Assembly: GCF_000165125.1 (NCBI RefSeq)
Contig: NZ_AEIU01000074.1
Coordinates: 161,732 to 225,731 of the forward strand
Length of the DNA: 64,000 bases
Origin: Vibrio caribbeanicus ATCC BAA-2122
GTDB lineage: Bacteria; Pseudomonadota; Gammaproteobacteria; Enterobacterales; Vibrionaceae
Direction: 5' to 3'
Made by a program: the position numbers and the translations under genes. How positions within the stretch are numbered: the first letter of the stretch is position 1; every line of letters starts with the position of its first letter. The notes under the pieces are model-generated. The model was given only the letters and a program-made list of their open reading frames with translations, was not told the DNA's origin and searched no databases. Below, in pieces: positions 1-7,681 of the stretch.

Positions 1-441
1 GGCATATCTCTAGAGCTATTATCAATTTATTTTGTATATCTTACTTTTAATTGGACGGTGAGTTCTGTCTTGAACGAGAATCTATCAGAAGAGACGCTAT
101 TGAGTTTACTTCTCCTTCCTACACTTTATGTTTTGAGGGAAGCAGGCCATATCTTTGATCCCCTATCAGTCAAAGTGGAGATAAACAGAGATAGGGTTTC
201 AGTAACTAGAGGGATTTGCACGAGGATACAGGATACCCTTGAGTATAAAAACATCGAAAATACTGAAATTACTACTACTCTACTTGGTAAAATTTGTGAT
301 TACTCAACAATACGATTTTACTCGCCGGGTGGAAATGTTGAAATTCCTTATGTATATAAGGCTAAAAAAATTGTGGTCATGGTAGAAAAACTGAAGAAAA
401 TAAAATTAGATTTAGATAATGAGGCCACGGGACTAGATTAA
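1..441 (+). CDS. PH-domain (bPH-type) membrane protein, 5' end cut by window
   Basis: The reading frame is open from base 1 without a stop, so the gene most likely begins left of the window; a GTG at 58 is the first internal start seen. The visible part begins with a hydrophobic stretch (SIYFVYLTF, then SLLLLPTLYVLR), followed by a β-rich domain of about 80 residues with the pattern VSVTRGI...TLEYKNIENTEI...LLGKICDYSTIRFYSPGG. That pattern is typical of bacterial PH (YdbS/YdbT-like, bPH_2) domains, where 'I-x-x-V/I' and 'LLGRxxxYGTI' are conserved. The function of these membrane-anchored PH proteins is mostly unknown. The protein ends in a basic stretch and a short acidic tail. Its stop codon (439-441) overlaps the convergent small gene by 4 bases. 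Confidence 0.6.
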   Translation, partial: GISLELLSIYFVYLTFNWTVSSVLNENLSEETLLSLLLLPTLYVLREAGHIFDPLSVKVEINRDRVSVTRGICTRIQDTLEYKNIENTEITTTLLGKICDYSTIRFYSPGGNVEIPYVYKAKKIVVMVEKLKKIKLDLDNEATGLD

Positions 442-629
442 TCCGCTGCTTGGTTATCACAAATTTCATAATCAAATAAATGAGGTAGCTCTAGCGAGTC
501 TCGCCACCATATTTGTGTTTTTTTATCCAGTTCATTATTCCTAATAAAAGCGACCCAATTCACTGGGTCGTTTAAATGCCGCCTGACCAACGCGTTTACC
601 CCGATTAACCCGAAGAACTTAAACCACAT
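438..629 (-). CDS. Small hypothetical protein, 63 aa
   Basis: Unrecognised. ATG at 629 is preceded by an AGGA ribosome-binding sequence at good distance (AGGATAGGGT-ATG), which supports translation. The product starts with a short hydrophobic segment (MWFKFFGLIGVNALV) and continues with an aromatic, charged part (NWVAF, QIWWRDSLELPHLFDYEIC). Its start lies inside the end of the upstream gene (605-880), so the two would be translationally coupled. It is convergent with the PH-domain gene. No domain is recognised and it may be a mobile-element gene. Confidence 0.4.
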   Translation of the reverse strand: MWFKFFGLIGVNALVRRHLNDPVNWVAFIRNNELDKKTQIWWRDSLELPHLFDYEICDNQAAD

Positions 630-880
630 ACCCTATCCTTTTTTCGTTTGATTGAGCGTTTGATCTTAACGCACAAACGCATTCCCAAAAGTGTGATTGT
701 AGCTCGATGCTTTCGTTGTCTTAGTAACGGCTCTCCCTCTTTCCATTGAACCTGTACAGATGCGAGATAGCCGCGAATACCATGCTGATTTCGTAACAAT
801 GTGCGATCGGGGCTGTGTTTGTGCATGCACTTGGTTAAGTCGGTGTTGGTTAAGTGAGGTATATAATGGGGATTGTACAA
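605..880 (-). CDS. Small basic hypothetical protein, TTG start
   Basis: Unrecognised 91-residue, very basic protein (RGYLASVQVQWKEGEPLLRQ, then KIKRSIKRKKDR). The only in-frame start after the upstream stop is TTG at 880, with a weak AAGG about 9 bases upstream. A competing ORF in another frame (666-884) has lower-complexity composition. The end overlaps the 63-aa gene by 25 bases, as in small phage or plasmid operons. The Arg/Lys-rich tail suggests nucleic-acid binding, but that is inference. It could also be a fragment. Confidence 0.35.
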   Translation of the reverse strand: MYNPHYIPHLTNTDLTKCMHKHSPDRTLLRNQHGIRGYLASVQVQWKEGEPLLRQRKHRATITLLGMRLCVKIKRSIKRKKDRVCGLSSSG

Positions 881-992
881 GCACTTGGCCTTGATGGGAA
901 AACGATCTTAATTCTAGTGGGGCTGTTTAAGCTTCATACTAGGGTAACGGTTTTGGAGACTAAAGGTGGATAAAGGTAGCTATCGCTACCTT

Positions 993-1361
993 TTAGAAAG
1001 AAATACCTAACCCCTTTTCGATAAAAATAAGAATAAAAACTATTATCCAACTCCACATTCCGCCAGCATTCCACCACATAAATGCTTTAAACTTTAAAGA
1101 GTCAGTTTTCACTCTGTGACGAATAAACGGATAGGCAACGCAATAGTTAATGAATCTAGTACCGACATCATGAGGTGCTTGATGTTTTGGCAGCATGTAG
1201 CCGTAATCGTTGTAATATTTATTTAAATCTTTAGCCAACTGCTTATCGATGTAAATAATATACTTAAAACTGCCTAGAGAGATTAAAGGGAGTATAATGA
1301 TTGATGGAAAACTATAAGCAAGTGCATACACCCCAAAAAAAGCAATCAAAAAGTTTATCAT
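993..1361 (-). CDS. Putative immunity protein, inner-membrane
   Basis: A 122-residue membrane protein. There is a hydrophobic N-terminal segment (about residues 1-35, FLIAFFGVYALAYSFPSIIILPLISL), a polar middle, and a C-terminal membrane helix (MWSWIIVFILIFI, about 100-115). Its ATG follows the stop codon of the upstream RIX-domain gene with zero spacing (TAAATG), the tight coupling seen in effector-immunity pairs. Membrane location fits protection against a membrane-disrupting toxin, as for Tmi proteins paired with Tme effectors in Vibrio parahaemolyticus. The immunity role is inferred from position and topology only. Confidence 0.55.
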   Translation of the reverse strand: MINFLIAFFGVYALAYSFPSIIILPLISLGSFKYIIYIDKQLAKDLNKYYNDYGYMLPKHQAPHDVGTRFINYCVAYPFIRHRVKTDSLKFKAFMWWNAGGMWSWIIVFILIFIEKGLGISF

Positions 1362-2672
1362 TTAAAACTCACTCCACACACTCTCAATCTTTTCGTAAAT
1401 GACATCAGCACCAAATTTCCCTGCGGTAGTTCCCGCTACTCCACCAATAGCACCTCCCACTACTACACCGCCGATCGCGGCAATGGCAAGAACCGGAGCA
1501 GAAGCGGTGACACCTACAAGAAGTGCAATAACGGTAACAGCACCTGTAGCTGCGCCAGCCCCTAGATTTCCACCCAAAATACCGCCCCCAATACCACTAA
1601 AAAAACCTGCCGTTTCAACAGTTATTGTCTTACCACACTCGCCATTACCGTCTACGTTGCAAGCTTCGTAGATACTATTAACTCCGCTCGCGCCACCAAC
1701 GGCAATGCCAATATATCCTAGCCCTCTGGATGCTGATATACCTATGGATATGTTGGCAATACGTTTGCCAAGATCTTTTACAAAACCCTTTTTTAAAATT
1801 TCATCTGCATTGTGAATGACAGACTTTGTCGAAAGCTTTAAATTTTTCTTCACTTGTTTATAAATTGGCAATTTTACGCTGCGCTTAGAGAGCATTGCAA
1901 AAGAACCGTCAAGTTTTTTAAATAATGCCGCTCTTTCAGTTGTAAATATGCCATAGTTCACTCCGCCAGTGCGGCTGGCCATGGCAGCTTGAGCGACATA
2001 AAGTTCATTGATCTCCAGCAAGACGTCTTGAATATTTTTCAAATGTTGGCCTACTAAAGCAGAGGTTATACCTACCCCAGTAGAAACTTGTGAATGGTAG
2101 TCACTAGGTAATCCGTATTTCTTTACCTGCTCGATTAGCTGATGGGAAAACAATTCAAAATGACGGTTCAATGTTGCAACTTCTTCATCAAGTAGTTTAC
2201 TCATTTCAAGGCTAGCAACCTTTGCTTGTTCAACTAACTGTTTTAAAGTTTCTATGTCTGTGTCTTCTTCAGGTTCTTTTGTAGGGATAATAACTATCTC
2301 GCCTTCTCGAACGGGCTCATTTAGGTGCTTATTATATCGTTTAATAAGATCCTGATGCTCTTGGGTGGTTTCTGATGTGAAAAGACTAGCGAATAAATGT
2401 TCTTGAGACTGTGTGCTAGGTGATTGCATCCAGCCCAACGCAAACCGCTCAGTAAGAACACGCTCACGATTTTTAGCCCAACGCTTTTCATCTTCCTCTG
2501 TGTAGGTTAACTCTTCACGCCTAGCTGCTTTTTGTTTGCCCGCTCTTTGTTTTATCGTTTCTTCTAACGGTTCTGGATTAGTTATTAATTGCCCCAAATC
2601 ATCAAGAGGCTTATAGCCACCACCAGATGAAGTTACAGGTTTATTACTTTTCTTAAAGTCGCCAATTGACAT
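1362..2672 (-). CDS. RIX-domain T6SS effector candidate, membrane-disrupting (Tme-like) C-terminus
   Basis: 436 residues. Residues ~14-75 (SSGGGYKPL ... AARREELTY...DEKRWAKNRERV) are strikingly similar to the start of the protein at 3918-5111 and fit the arginine-rich RIX domain that marks cargo effectors and adaptors of Vibrio T6SS. Residues ~92-131 look LysM-like (LIKRYNKHLNEPVREGEIVI). A helical, probably coiled region follows (~135-245). The last ~130 residues are hydrophobic and glycine/alanine-rich (FFSGIGGGILGGNLGAGAA, GGVVVGGAIGGVAG), i.e. glycine-zipper membrane helices like pore-forming toxins. There is no signal peptide, as expected for T6SS cargo. The next gene starts directly at its stop codon and is a membrane protein, the likely immunity factor. 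The T6SS itself is not in this window. Killing activity is inferred. Confidence 0.7.
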   Translation of the reverse strand: MSIGDFKKSNKPVTSSGGGYKPLDDLGQLITNPEPLEETIKQRAGKQKAARREELTYTEEDEKRWAKNRERVLTERFALGWMQSPSTQSQEHLFASLFTSETTQEHQDLIKRYNKHLNEPVREGEIVIIPTKEPEEDTDIETLKQLVEQAKVASLEMSKLLDEEVATLNRHFELFSHQLIEQVKKYGLPSDYHSQVSTGVGITSALVGQHLKNIQDVLLEINELYVAQAAMASRTGGVNYGIFTTERAALFKKLDGSFAMLSKRSVKLPIYKQVKKNLKLSTKSVIHNADEILKKGFVKDLGKRIANISIGISASRGLGYIGIAVGGASGVNSIYEACNVDGNGECGKTITVETAGFFSGIGGGILGGNLGAGAATGAVTVIALLVGVTASAPVLAIAAIGGVVVGGAIGGVAGTTAGKFGADVIYEKIESVWSEF

Positions 2673-3061
2673 ATCTTATCCTAAAAAATTTTAACCCTTT
2701 GACATAATAACAATTTTTTATTTTTTAGGTTAAAGTTTGAATAATTTAAGTTAAATTGACTATGAAAAAACACATATCGAAAGTTAAATGTTCAAGTAAA
2801 CAGAACCTTTTTACTCAGTCTTCTTACTCCAAATCGTTTCATTTATTCTTCTAAGCTACACCACATTAGACTTGGTTCTTACACATACCCTTATAATAAG
2901 ATCATATGTGGATCGATCCCTACCTCCTGGTGTAATAAGATTGTCACCTCGTATTTAAAACCTCCCGAGGCTTAGACATTGGGAAATGCCACCGATGCCC
3001 AACCAAAAAAGCCGGATCACTGATAACAGCCAGTGACCCTCACCTTTTAACTTTTGTCATT
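2673..3061. other. 389-bp AT-rich gap between the RIX effector and the nuclease gene
   Basis: No convincing gene. It holds the presumed promoter of the 1362-2672 gene and the terminator of the nuclease operon (3005-3038). A 30-codon ATG frame at 2762 on the + strand has no ribosome-binding site. In particular, no ORF that could be an immunity gene follows the nuclease gene. Confidence 0.6.
3005..3038 (-). terminator. Rho-independent terminator after HNH-like gene
   Basis: On the minus strand GGTCACTG pairs with CAGTGATCC (one bulged T) around an 8-base loop. A GC closing and a run of six T follow. It lies 24 bases after the end of the nuclease gene. Confidence 0.7.
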
Positions 3062-3808
3062 TTATATGTTGGGTGTTGGACCAATAGCTTTTATGTATCT
3101 AGGTTTTCGTTCCCAAAAGTTTCCTTTTTTACTCTTTTTAGGCTCTAAGGTTACAGTCCACATTTCTTCTCTAAACGCAATGAGCGGTGAGTTTCTGTAG
3201 GATTTCATTTTATCTAGAGCCTGACTCAACTTTAGTCGAGTATGTATCACGCCTTCTGGGGCACCGGTGTGTGGGTCATATTGTGATTCTGTTTGATATC
3301 TATTTTGAATTCGCGCATTTTCCAAGTCCTGGCGACGAAATTTTTCTAGAAATGAACTCATGGCATCATGGAGAGCGTGAATATCTGCCATACGTTTTCG
3401 TTCGTTATTGGTTAAGCCGTAATGAAATATATCCAGATCGGTACCGCCTTCATCATCTCTATCGGCGGGGCCTTCGACTATGTTCCAAGATGGCCAAGAC
3501 AATTTGGAATATATCTCTTCACGATCTTTATGAGTCAAAAGTTTAGACTTCAGGCGCTCGATAGTCACTAGTTGCACGTCGAAGGCGTTCACATTTACAC
3601 CCAACGCTCTCATATAAAACTCGGTCTCTTTCCACCATTGGCACATAAGAAGTGCTTGCCACGTATCTCTTAGCATATCCCACGGAATAATGTGATGAAA
3701 TTTCCAGTCTATGTCAGGGCTAAGCTTTGTTCGAGCCCAGTGTCCAGGACTATTGTCACGCGCGTTGGGATTATCACCACCAAATGCGCCATCGATTAAA
3801 ATAGTCAT
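3062..3808 (-). CDS. HNH-like nuclease, probable toxin
   Basis: 248 residues, no signal peptide. Residues 36-50 carry KFHHIIPWDMLRDTW with the His pair H38/H39, and 108-120 carry WNIVEGPADRDDE with N109. Together they form the H...N pattern of an HNH/His-Me-type nuclease as found in polymorphic toxins. The C-terminal third is basic (KKSKKGNFWERKPRYIK). It lies 109 bases downstream of the second RIX-domain gene on the same strand and before a terminator, so the two probably share a transcript. It has no secretion domain of its own, which would fit delivery through the RIX partner. No immunity gene follows. An anti-eukaryotic target or a lost immunity gene are alternatives. Nuclease family assignment is from motif only. 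Confidence 0.6.
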   Translation of the reverse strand: MTILIDGAFGGDNPNARDNSPGHWARTKLSPDIDWKFHHIIPWDMLRDTWQALLMCQWWKETEFYMRALGVNVNAFDVQLVTIERLKSKLLTHKDREEIYSKLSWPSWNIVEGPADRDDEGGTDLDIFHYGLTNNERKRMADIHALHDAMSSFLEKFRRQDLENARIQNRYQTESQYDPHTGAPEGVIHTRLKLSQALDKMKSYRNSPLIAFREEMWTVTLEPKKSKKGNFWERKPRYIKAIGPTPNI

Positions 3809-3917
3809 TATTTCTTCCCCTATTTTTTATTATCGAGCTCAAAGCCACTGCAGAAGCTCTACTAAACATTTTGGAGTTATTTGAAAGCCTCCTGTGGGAG
3901 CCTTTTAGCAACAATTG

Positions 3918-5111
3918 TTATGTCACTTTATGGATATGACTACCCTTGTGGGTGTTGATGAAATCTTTGCCATCGACAAACTTCGTCTTAGAGTTATTCA
4001 CCATATAACCAATCGTATTACCAAAAATAGAATCGATATGGCGGGCGTACTCGCACTCTCTAGTTACACCACGTTCTGCAAGTAGTTTCTCCATTTTATG
4101 GGAATAGACTAAAAAGTCCTCAACACTTATTGTCCCCGGGGCTTTTGCCTTACCGGTGATAGAGGCGACAACCTCAGCTGGCGTTAAAGAGCCATTAAGG
4201 TTTTCTAGAATTTCTACGGCTTTTATAGGGTTCAAACCAGAAGGTCGTGTATACATGTCGTAAAGAATTTCGACATTGGTAGCAAGATTTTCTTTGAGAT
4301 GACCTCCCATTATGTAACTACCGTTACCCACAGGGCCCGTCTTATAATTTGTTTCACCGTTGAGGTGTTTAGCTAAGTCGCCACCTGGTGTGATACTTAC
4401 GCCAAAATCGAAAAAGTAGTCTCCTGCGTTTAATGCCAGAAAAGAAACGATATTTTTTGTGAAAGCGGGACTGCTATGTTTAAGATGTTCCTGATACAGC
4501 TCTTTTATCTTCTGGCTTGCGGAAGGTGTTGCCATGCTTTTCTTGGTTAGGAGCTCGTTGACAGAAACAAACTTAACGTTATCAGGAATATCGATATTTG
4601 AAGGATGACATGTATTGCCCTCATTCCTTCTATCGAGATAGATAATATGTTTTACCTTTGGCGTGATCTTCGCATTGGCGATGACATTTAAAAGTCCATG
4701 TCCTTGTTCTGAACTCGGAAGTGGATTATCGACCCCTTTTTCCGAGTTCGTATTGATCCAACAATAGGCGACCACTTTAGTGGGTAATTTGGAGGAAGAA
4801 GGCTTGACGCACAACAGTGAGCTCAATTTACTCTTTTTCTTATCATCACGGAGTGGCGATAGAACTACCGGAGTCGTTGTTCTGCTGCGCTGTGACTTTA
4901 CCCTCTCACGATTTGCAGCCCATCTCTTCTCATCTTCATCGTTAAAAGTAAGTTCTTTCCTGCGAGCTTCTCGCTGTCTTACTTGGCGCTGTTGGGTGGT
5001 TTCCTCTTCGAGAACGAGCTCTTTTTCAATCGGAGGGATTGGAAGAGGTTGATAACCTCCTCCGGACGATGTTGTGATTTTTTTATTTGAATTAATGCTC
5101 TCTAATGGCAT
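3918..5111 (-). CDS. RIX-domain T6SS protein with TcdA/TcdB-like glycosyltransferase fold, degenerate DXD
   Basis: 397 residues from ATG 5111. A TTG at 5126 extends the frame, but the ATG start gives the same length before the TSSGGGY motif as in the other RIX protein, and GGAAG sits 8 bases upstream. Residues ~14-72 are the RIX-type domain (SSGGGYQPL ... EARRKELTF...DEKRWAANRERV). After a Ser/Lys-rich linker, ~113-290 resembles the GT-A catalytic domain of large clostridial-toxin-like glycosyltransferases: VVAYCWIN at the start, HIIYLDRR, and FLALNAGDYFFDFGVSITPG at 224-243. At the place of the metal-binding DXD the sequence reads D235-F-G237, so the second Asp is missing. It may be inactive, use another acidic residue, or act mainly as an adaptor for the downstream nuclease. 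No immunity gene is recognised. Confidence 0.6.
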   Translation of the reverse strand: MPLESINSNKKITTSSGGGYQPLPIPPIEKELVLEEETTQQRQVRQREARRKELTFNDEDEKRWAANRERVKSQRSRTTTPVVLSPLRDDKKKSKLSSLLCVKPSSSKLPTKVVAYCWINTNSEKGVDNPLPSSEQGHGLLNVIANAKITPKVKHIIYLDRRNEGNTCHPSNIDIPDNVKFVSVNELLTKKSMATPSASQKIKELYQEHLKHSSPAFTKNIVSFLALNAGDYFFDFGVSITPGGDLAKHLNGETNYKTGPVGNGSYIMGGHLKENLATNVEILYDMYTRPSGLNPIKAVEILENLNGSLTPAEVVASITGKAKAPGTISVEDFLVYSHKMEKLLAERGVTRECEYARHIDSIFGNTIGYMVNNSKTKFVDGKDFINTHKGSHIHKVT

Positions 5112-5443
5112 CTCAGATACTTCCAAAAAATGATAATCTTCATTTTTATATCTGATTAACTCATTGTTGTTGTTATTATTGTTATAAAAAATTGAAGCCG
5201 CTTCCAGATTAATTTTTGATCAAATAGATTAATTTGCAACCTAAATATGTATTCTTTTAGAACATTGGTGAATGAAATGTTAACCAATTTTAAAATTGAA
5301 ACTTGAGGGTGACGGAAAAGTATTAGGATTTAATATGTATTGCTGAGATTTGTTTTATGAATAAATTTTACCTCGGTGAGAAGCAAAAGGCTCTTACGAC
5401 TGTGCGAGATACCCGCATCGTAATCATAAGAGCCGCACTCTAT
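5112..5443. other. Intergenic region upstream of the RIX operon
   Basis: AT-rich, no ORF of note. It must hold the leftward promoter of the RIX/nuclease operon. Its right end holds the terminator of the binding-protein gene (5385-5434). Confidence 0.5.
5385..5434 (-). terminator. Terminator-like hairpin after orphan binding protein
   Basis: GGCTCTTA (5427-5434 on minus) pairs perfectly with TAAGAGCC (5389-5396). A small inner hairpin (GAT...ATC) lies in the 30-base loop, and TTTTG follows on the minus strand. It lies 10 bases after the stop codon at 5444. Confidence 0.55.
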
Positions 5444-6175
5444 CTAATTAAACCAATTGTTTAAAACATCTGCTTCCGTTTTCTCGAGCAACTTTTGTAA
5501 CTTACCGTTATCCCTCATTTCTATGATCTTTTTGTCAATGATGGGAACGAGCTCGGCTTTGTCTTTATGGATGTAGTGATAAAGATCTAGCGTGGCTAAC
5601 GGAGGCCCTGCCAAATCTATGTTTGTGTACCCTAGTTTCTGTAAGGTAAGACTCCCATTGAGCGGATTAGTGAGAGCAAGCTGAGCTCTGCCTTTATGAA
5701 GGAACTTCATCATAGCTTCTGCGTTGTCCATCACCTTAACTTTTTTGGGGTCGACATCTTGAGTGATCTTATCAGTATGTTTTACTCCGCGCACAATTAC
5801 AGATTTGTAGCGATTTAAATCGTCTTTATTGGCGACTTTTATACTGCTTCCATCAATTGAATATGCGACGGTTTTGAGCGAATAATAGGGAGTGGGAACT
5901 CGTATTACATTGGGTGTTTGCTCGCCGTAAGCAAAGATTCGCGCAATCTCTCCATCAACGGAGCCGCTGTTGGCCGATTCCTGAGCGCGCAATCCAGGCA
6001 TTTCCTTAACCACCAAACCATAGCCGAGTTCATCGTATATTGCGGTCATAACCCGAGCGCTGATCACTTGCTCCGGCAATTTCTCAATTGAAGCAAATGT
6101 GAATGTGGTCGAATTAGCGTAACTACAGAATGCCACGGAAAGAGCTACGATGATGATACTTCTAATTGTCCCCAT
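5444..6175 (-). CDS. Periplasmic substrate-binding protein, family 3, orphan
   Basis: About 243 residues from ATG 6175, which has AGGAGG at 9 bases; the TTG three codons upstream would touch the Shine-Dalgarno and is rejected. A signal peptide ends near YANS. The rest follows the bacterial family-3 (SBP_bac_3) pattern seen in Vibrio stand-alone binding proteins: FTFASIEKLPEQVISARVM, ...GYGLVVKEMPGLRAQESANSG, VDGEIARI...VRVPTPYYSLKTVAY, and a C-terminal KIIEMRDNGKLQKLL. No permease or ATPase gene is adjacent, so it may feed a distant transporter or sense a ligand. A palindrome GTGACAATGTCAC lies ~95 bases upstream of the start. Confidence 0.7.
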   Translation of the reverse strand: MGTIRSIIIVALSVAFCSYANSTTFTFASIEKLPEQVISARVMTAIYDELGYGLVVKEMPGLRAQESANSGSVDGEIARIFAYGEQTPNVIRVPTPYYSLKTVAYSIDGSSIKVANKDDLNRYKSVIVRGVKHTDKITQDVDPKKVKVMDNAEAMMKFLHKGRAQLALTNPLNGSLTLQKLGYTNIDLAGPPLATLDLYHYIHKDKAELVPIIDKKIIEMRDNGKLQKLLEKTEADVLNNWFN

Positions 6176-6269
6176 ATCTTGCAACCTCCTAATACTGCGT
6201 ACCTGATAAGACTAGATACTAGACGTTGCTTTAGCCAAATAGAAAATGGACAATATTGAAAGAAATTTT

Positions 6270-6282
6270 GTGACAATGTCAC
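6270..6282. promoter_or_regulatory. 13-bp palindrome GTGACANTGTCAC, copy 1
   Basis: GTGACAATGTCAC is a perfect palindrome around one central base, ~95 bp upstream of the binding-protein start. A one-mismatch relative (GTGACAACGTTAC) lies at 6343-6355. Other copies are at 7414, 19715 and 24738. It is probably an operator; the regulator is unknown. The 5-base gap between TGTGA and TCAC differs from the 6-base gap of a CRP site. Confidence 0.4.
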
Positions 6283-6362
6283 CGACATGCATTAACTATT
6301 GATAAGCATAACAAAACCTAATAGCAAAATATGGTTAAATCAGTGACAACGTTACTTTTTGT

Positions 6363-7286
6363 TTATTTACAGTTGCCTGCTTTCGAATATCCTGCGGTAA
6401 TTGCCTCTTTTTCAGATTTAAACAAAACTAGATTTTTTGTACTGACTTGATTGTAACTTGGACATCCCTCTGCAAGGTGATATTTTTTGCTTCTTTTATT
6501 GCCGTGCAACGCACCTGTTTCATGCGCTGCTTCTGGCAGCTTAGCTTTTAAAAGCTTGCTTCGATCCCCTTCCTTCCATTGTTTTTCTCCAACGACAAAA
6601 GGATTATTGTGATTCATTACCTTCGCAATACGCAGGGCTCTTTCTCTTTCCCACGAGCTCACTGGAAATTTCTTATCCCAAGCGATAAAGAGCTTTTCTT
6701 GTTGTTTTGACATTGGGAACTGATATCTATCGTGCATATAAAAGTAAGTTCTGGCGATCATACCTTTCACTTCATCGCGAGGCTCGACGGCACGCTGTTT
6801 AAAATCAACCTTAAAGTCGCACTGGCCATAATATTTCTGATTGGTTTGTACTTGATTAAAATTGAAATTCGACCTGTCACCATTTACCTCTCCCACTGCT
6901 GGAGCTAGGTTATAGAGGTCGGCTTCCATTAACGAAAATACTGGGTCGTTTTTCGAACAGTTTTTGCGACCACCATTTTGCCAACATTGGCGAGCTTTTC
7001 CAAAGTTTGAGGCGGGTACAATATGCTCCCATTCTAGGCGCTGAGCACGTTTAGTGTTTTTTCTAACTTTATAGCCACATGAGTCTAAATCTATCACACC
7101 ACCACTACGCCCTTTGAATTCAAAAGAGCAACCACAATAAAGCGTCCCCTTTTGCATTCGGTCAAAGTACACGTCATTTTTAGCGATTACCTTCGCTTGG
7201 CTAAAATCATCTGGCTGAGCAAAAGCTGGAGAGAAAATGATAGATAGGAGAACAATACTTGAGGCGCTAAAGAGTTTATACAACAT
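6363..7286 (-). CDS. endA: Endonuclease I, secreted, with C-terminal Ada-like metal-binding domain
   Basis: A signal peptide starts at ATG 7286 (MLYKLFSASSIVLLSIIFSPAFA); a TTG at 7319 extends the frame but would bury it. The body is the endonuclease I (EndA/Dns/Vvn) family: CGCSFEFKGRSGGVIDLDSCGY, then RLEWEHIVPAS with the catalytic His of the ββα-metal site, LYNLAPAVGEVNGDRSNF with the metal-binding Asn, and several Cys that form disulfides in the periplasm. These enzymes degrade DNA outside the cytoplasm. Unlike the ~230-residue Vibrio Dns, this one carries a further ~50 residues (GALHGNKRSKKYHLAEGCPSY...AGYSKAGNC) that look like an Ada-type metal-binding module. The palindrome GTGACAGCGTCAC lies ~130 bp upstream. 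Confidence 0.9.
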   Translation of the reverse strand: MLYKLFSASSIVLLSIIFSPAFAQPDDFSQAKVIAKNDVYFDRMQKGTLYCGCSFEFKGRSGGVIDLDSCGYKVRKNTKRAQRLEWEHIVPASNFGKARQCWQNGGRKNCSKNDPVFSLMEADLYNLAPAVGEVNGDRSNFNFNQVQTNQKYYGQCDFKVDFKQRAVEPRDEVKGMIARTYFYMHDRYQFPMSKQQEKLFIAWDKKFPVSSWERERALRIAKVMNHNNPFVVGEKQWKEGDRSKLLKAKLPEAAHETGALHGNKRSKKYHLAEGCPSYNQVSTKNLVLFKSEKEAITAGYSKAGNCK

Positions 7287-7681
7287 CAGTCTATATTTTA
7301 TAAAATGTAACTCACCCAATCCTAGGTAAAAAAACTCCCTCTTTCAATAAAATAATCAATAAGATTTCTTTATATAACTCCATAGTATTCATAGACTAAG
7401 AAAGATAAAACTTGTGACAGCGTCACTAAGCTGTATGCTTAATTGTCAGTGTAGTGATTTATGCTGGGTCAGATTTAAGTCAAAAGTTGGCTTGTAATTT
7501 TATTACAGAATAAAAATTTACCATTGTAGTCTTAGCATTTTATTCTAAGATAAATGCATGTTTTAATTGTATATATTGATTTATTCAGAGATTTCCTATC
7601 TTTTTAAGGGGGCGTTATTTTTGATGTATTAGTTTAAGTTAATTTAGTTATAGTGCATTAAGAGAGAGAAAGTAGCGTGTG
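7287..7681. other. 395-bp gap between endA and vxrE
   Basis: No gene seen. It contains the palindrome at 7414-7426 and a hairpin (AGTAGC-GTGT-GCTACT, 7671-7686) that runs into the vxrE stop codon and may end the vxr transcript. The rest is AT-rich and must hold the endA promoter. Confidence 0.5.
7414..7426. promoter_or_regulatory. 13-bp palindrome GTGACANNGTCAC, copy 2
   Basis: GTGACAGCGTCAC, one base off the perfect palindrome, upstream of endA. It shares the extended context ACTTGTGACAG with copy 3 at 19715. Confidence 0.4.

Noticed and set aside
1399-1671. Proline/threonine-rich ORF opposite the RIX effector
   Set aside because: It is the antisense shadow of the glycine/alanine-rich membrane segment.
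2762-2854. 30-codon ATG frame on the + strand
   Set aside because: No ribosome site, low-complexity product, within the AT-rich promoter region of the RIX gene.
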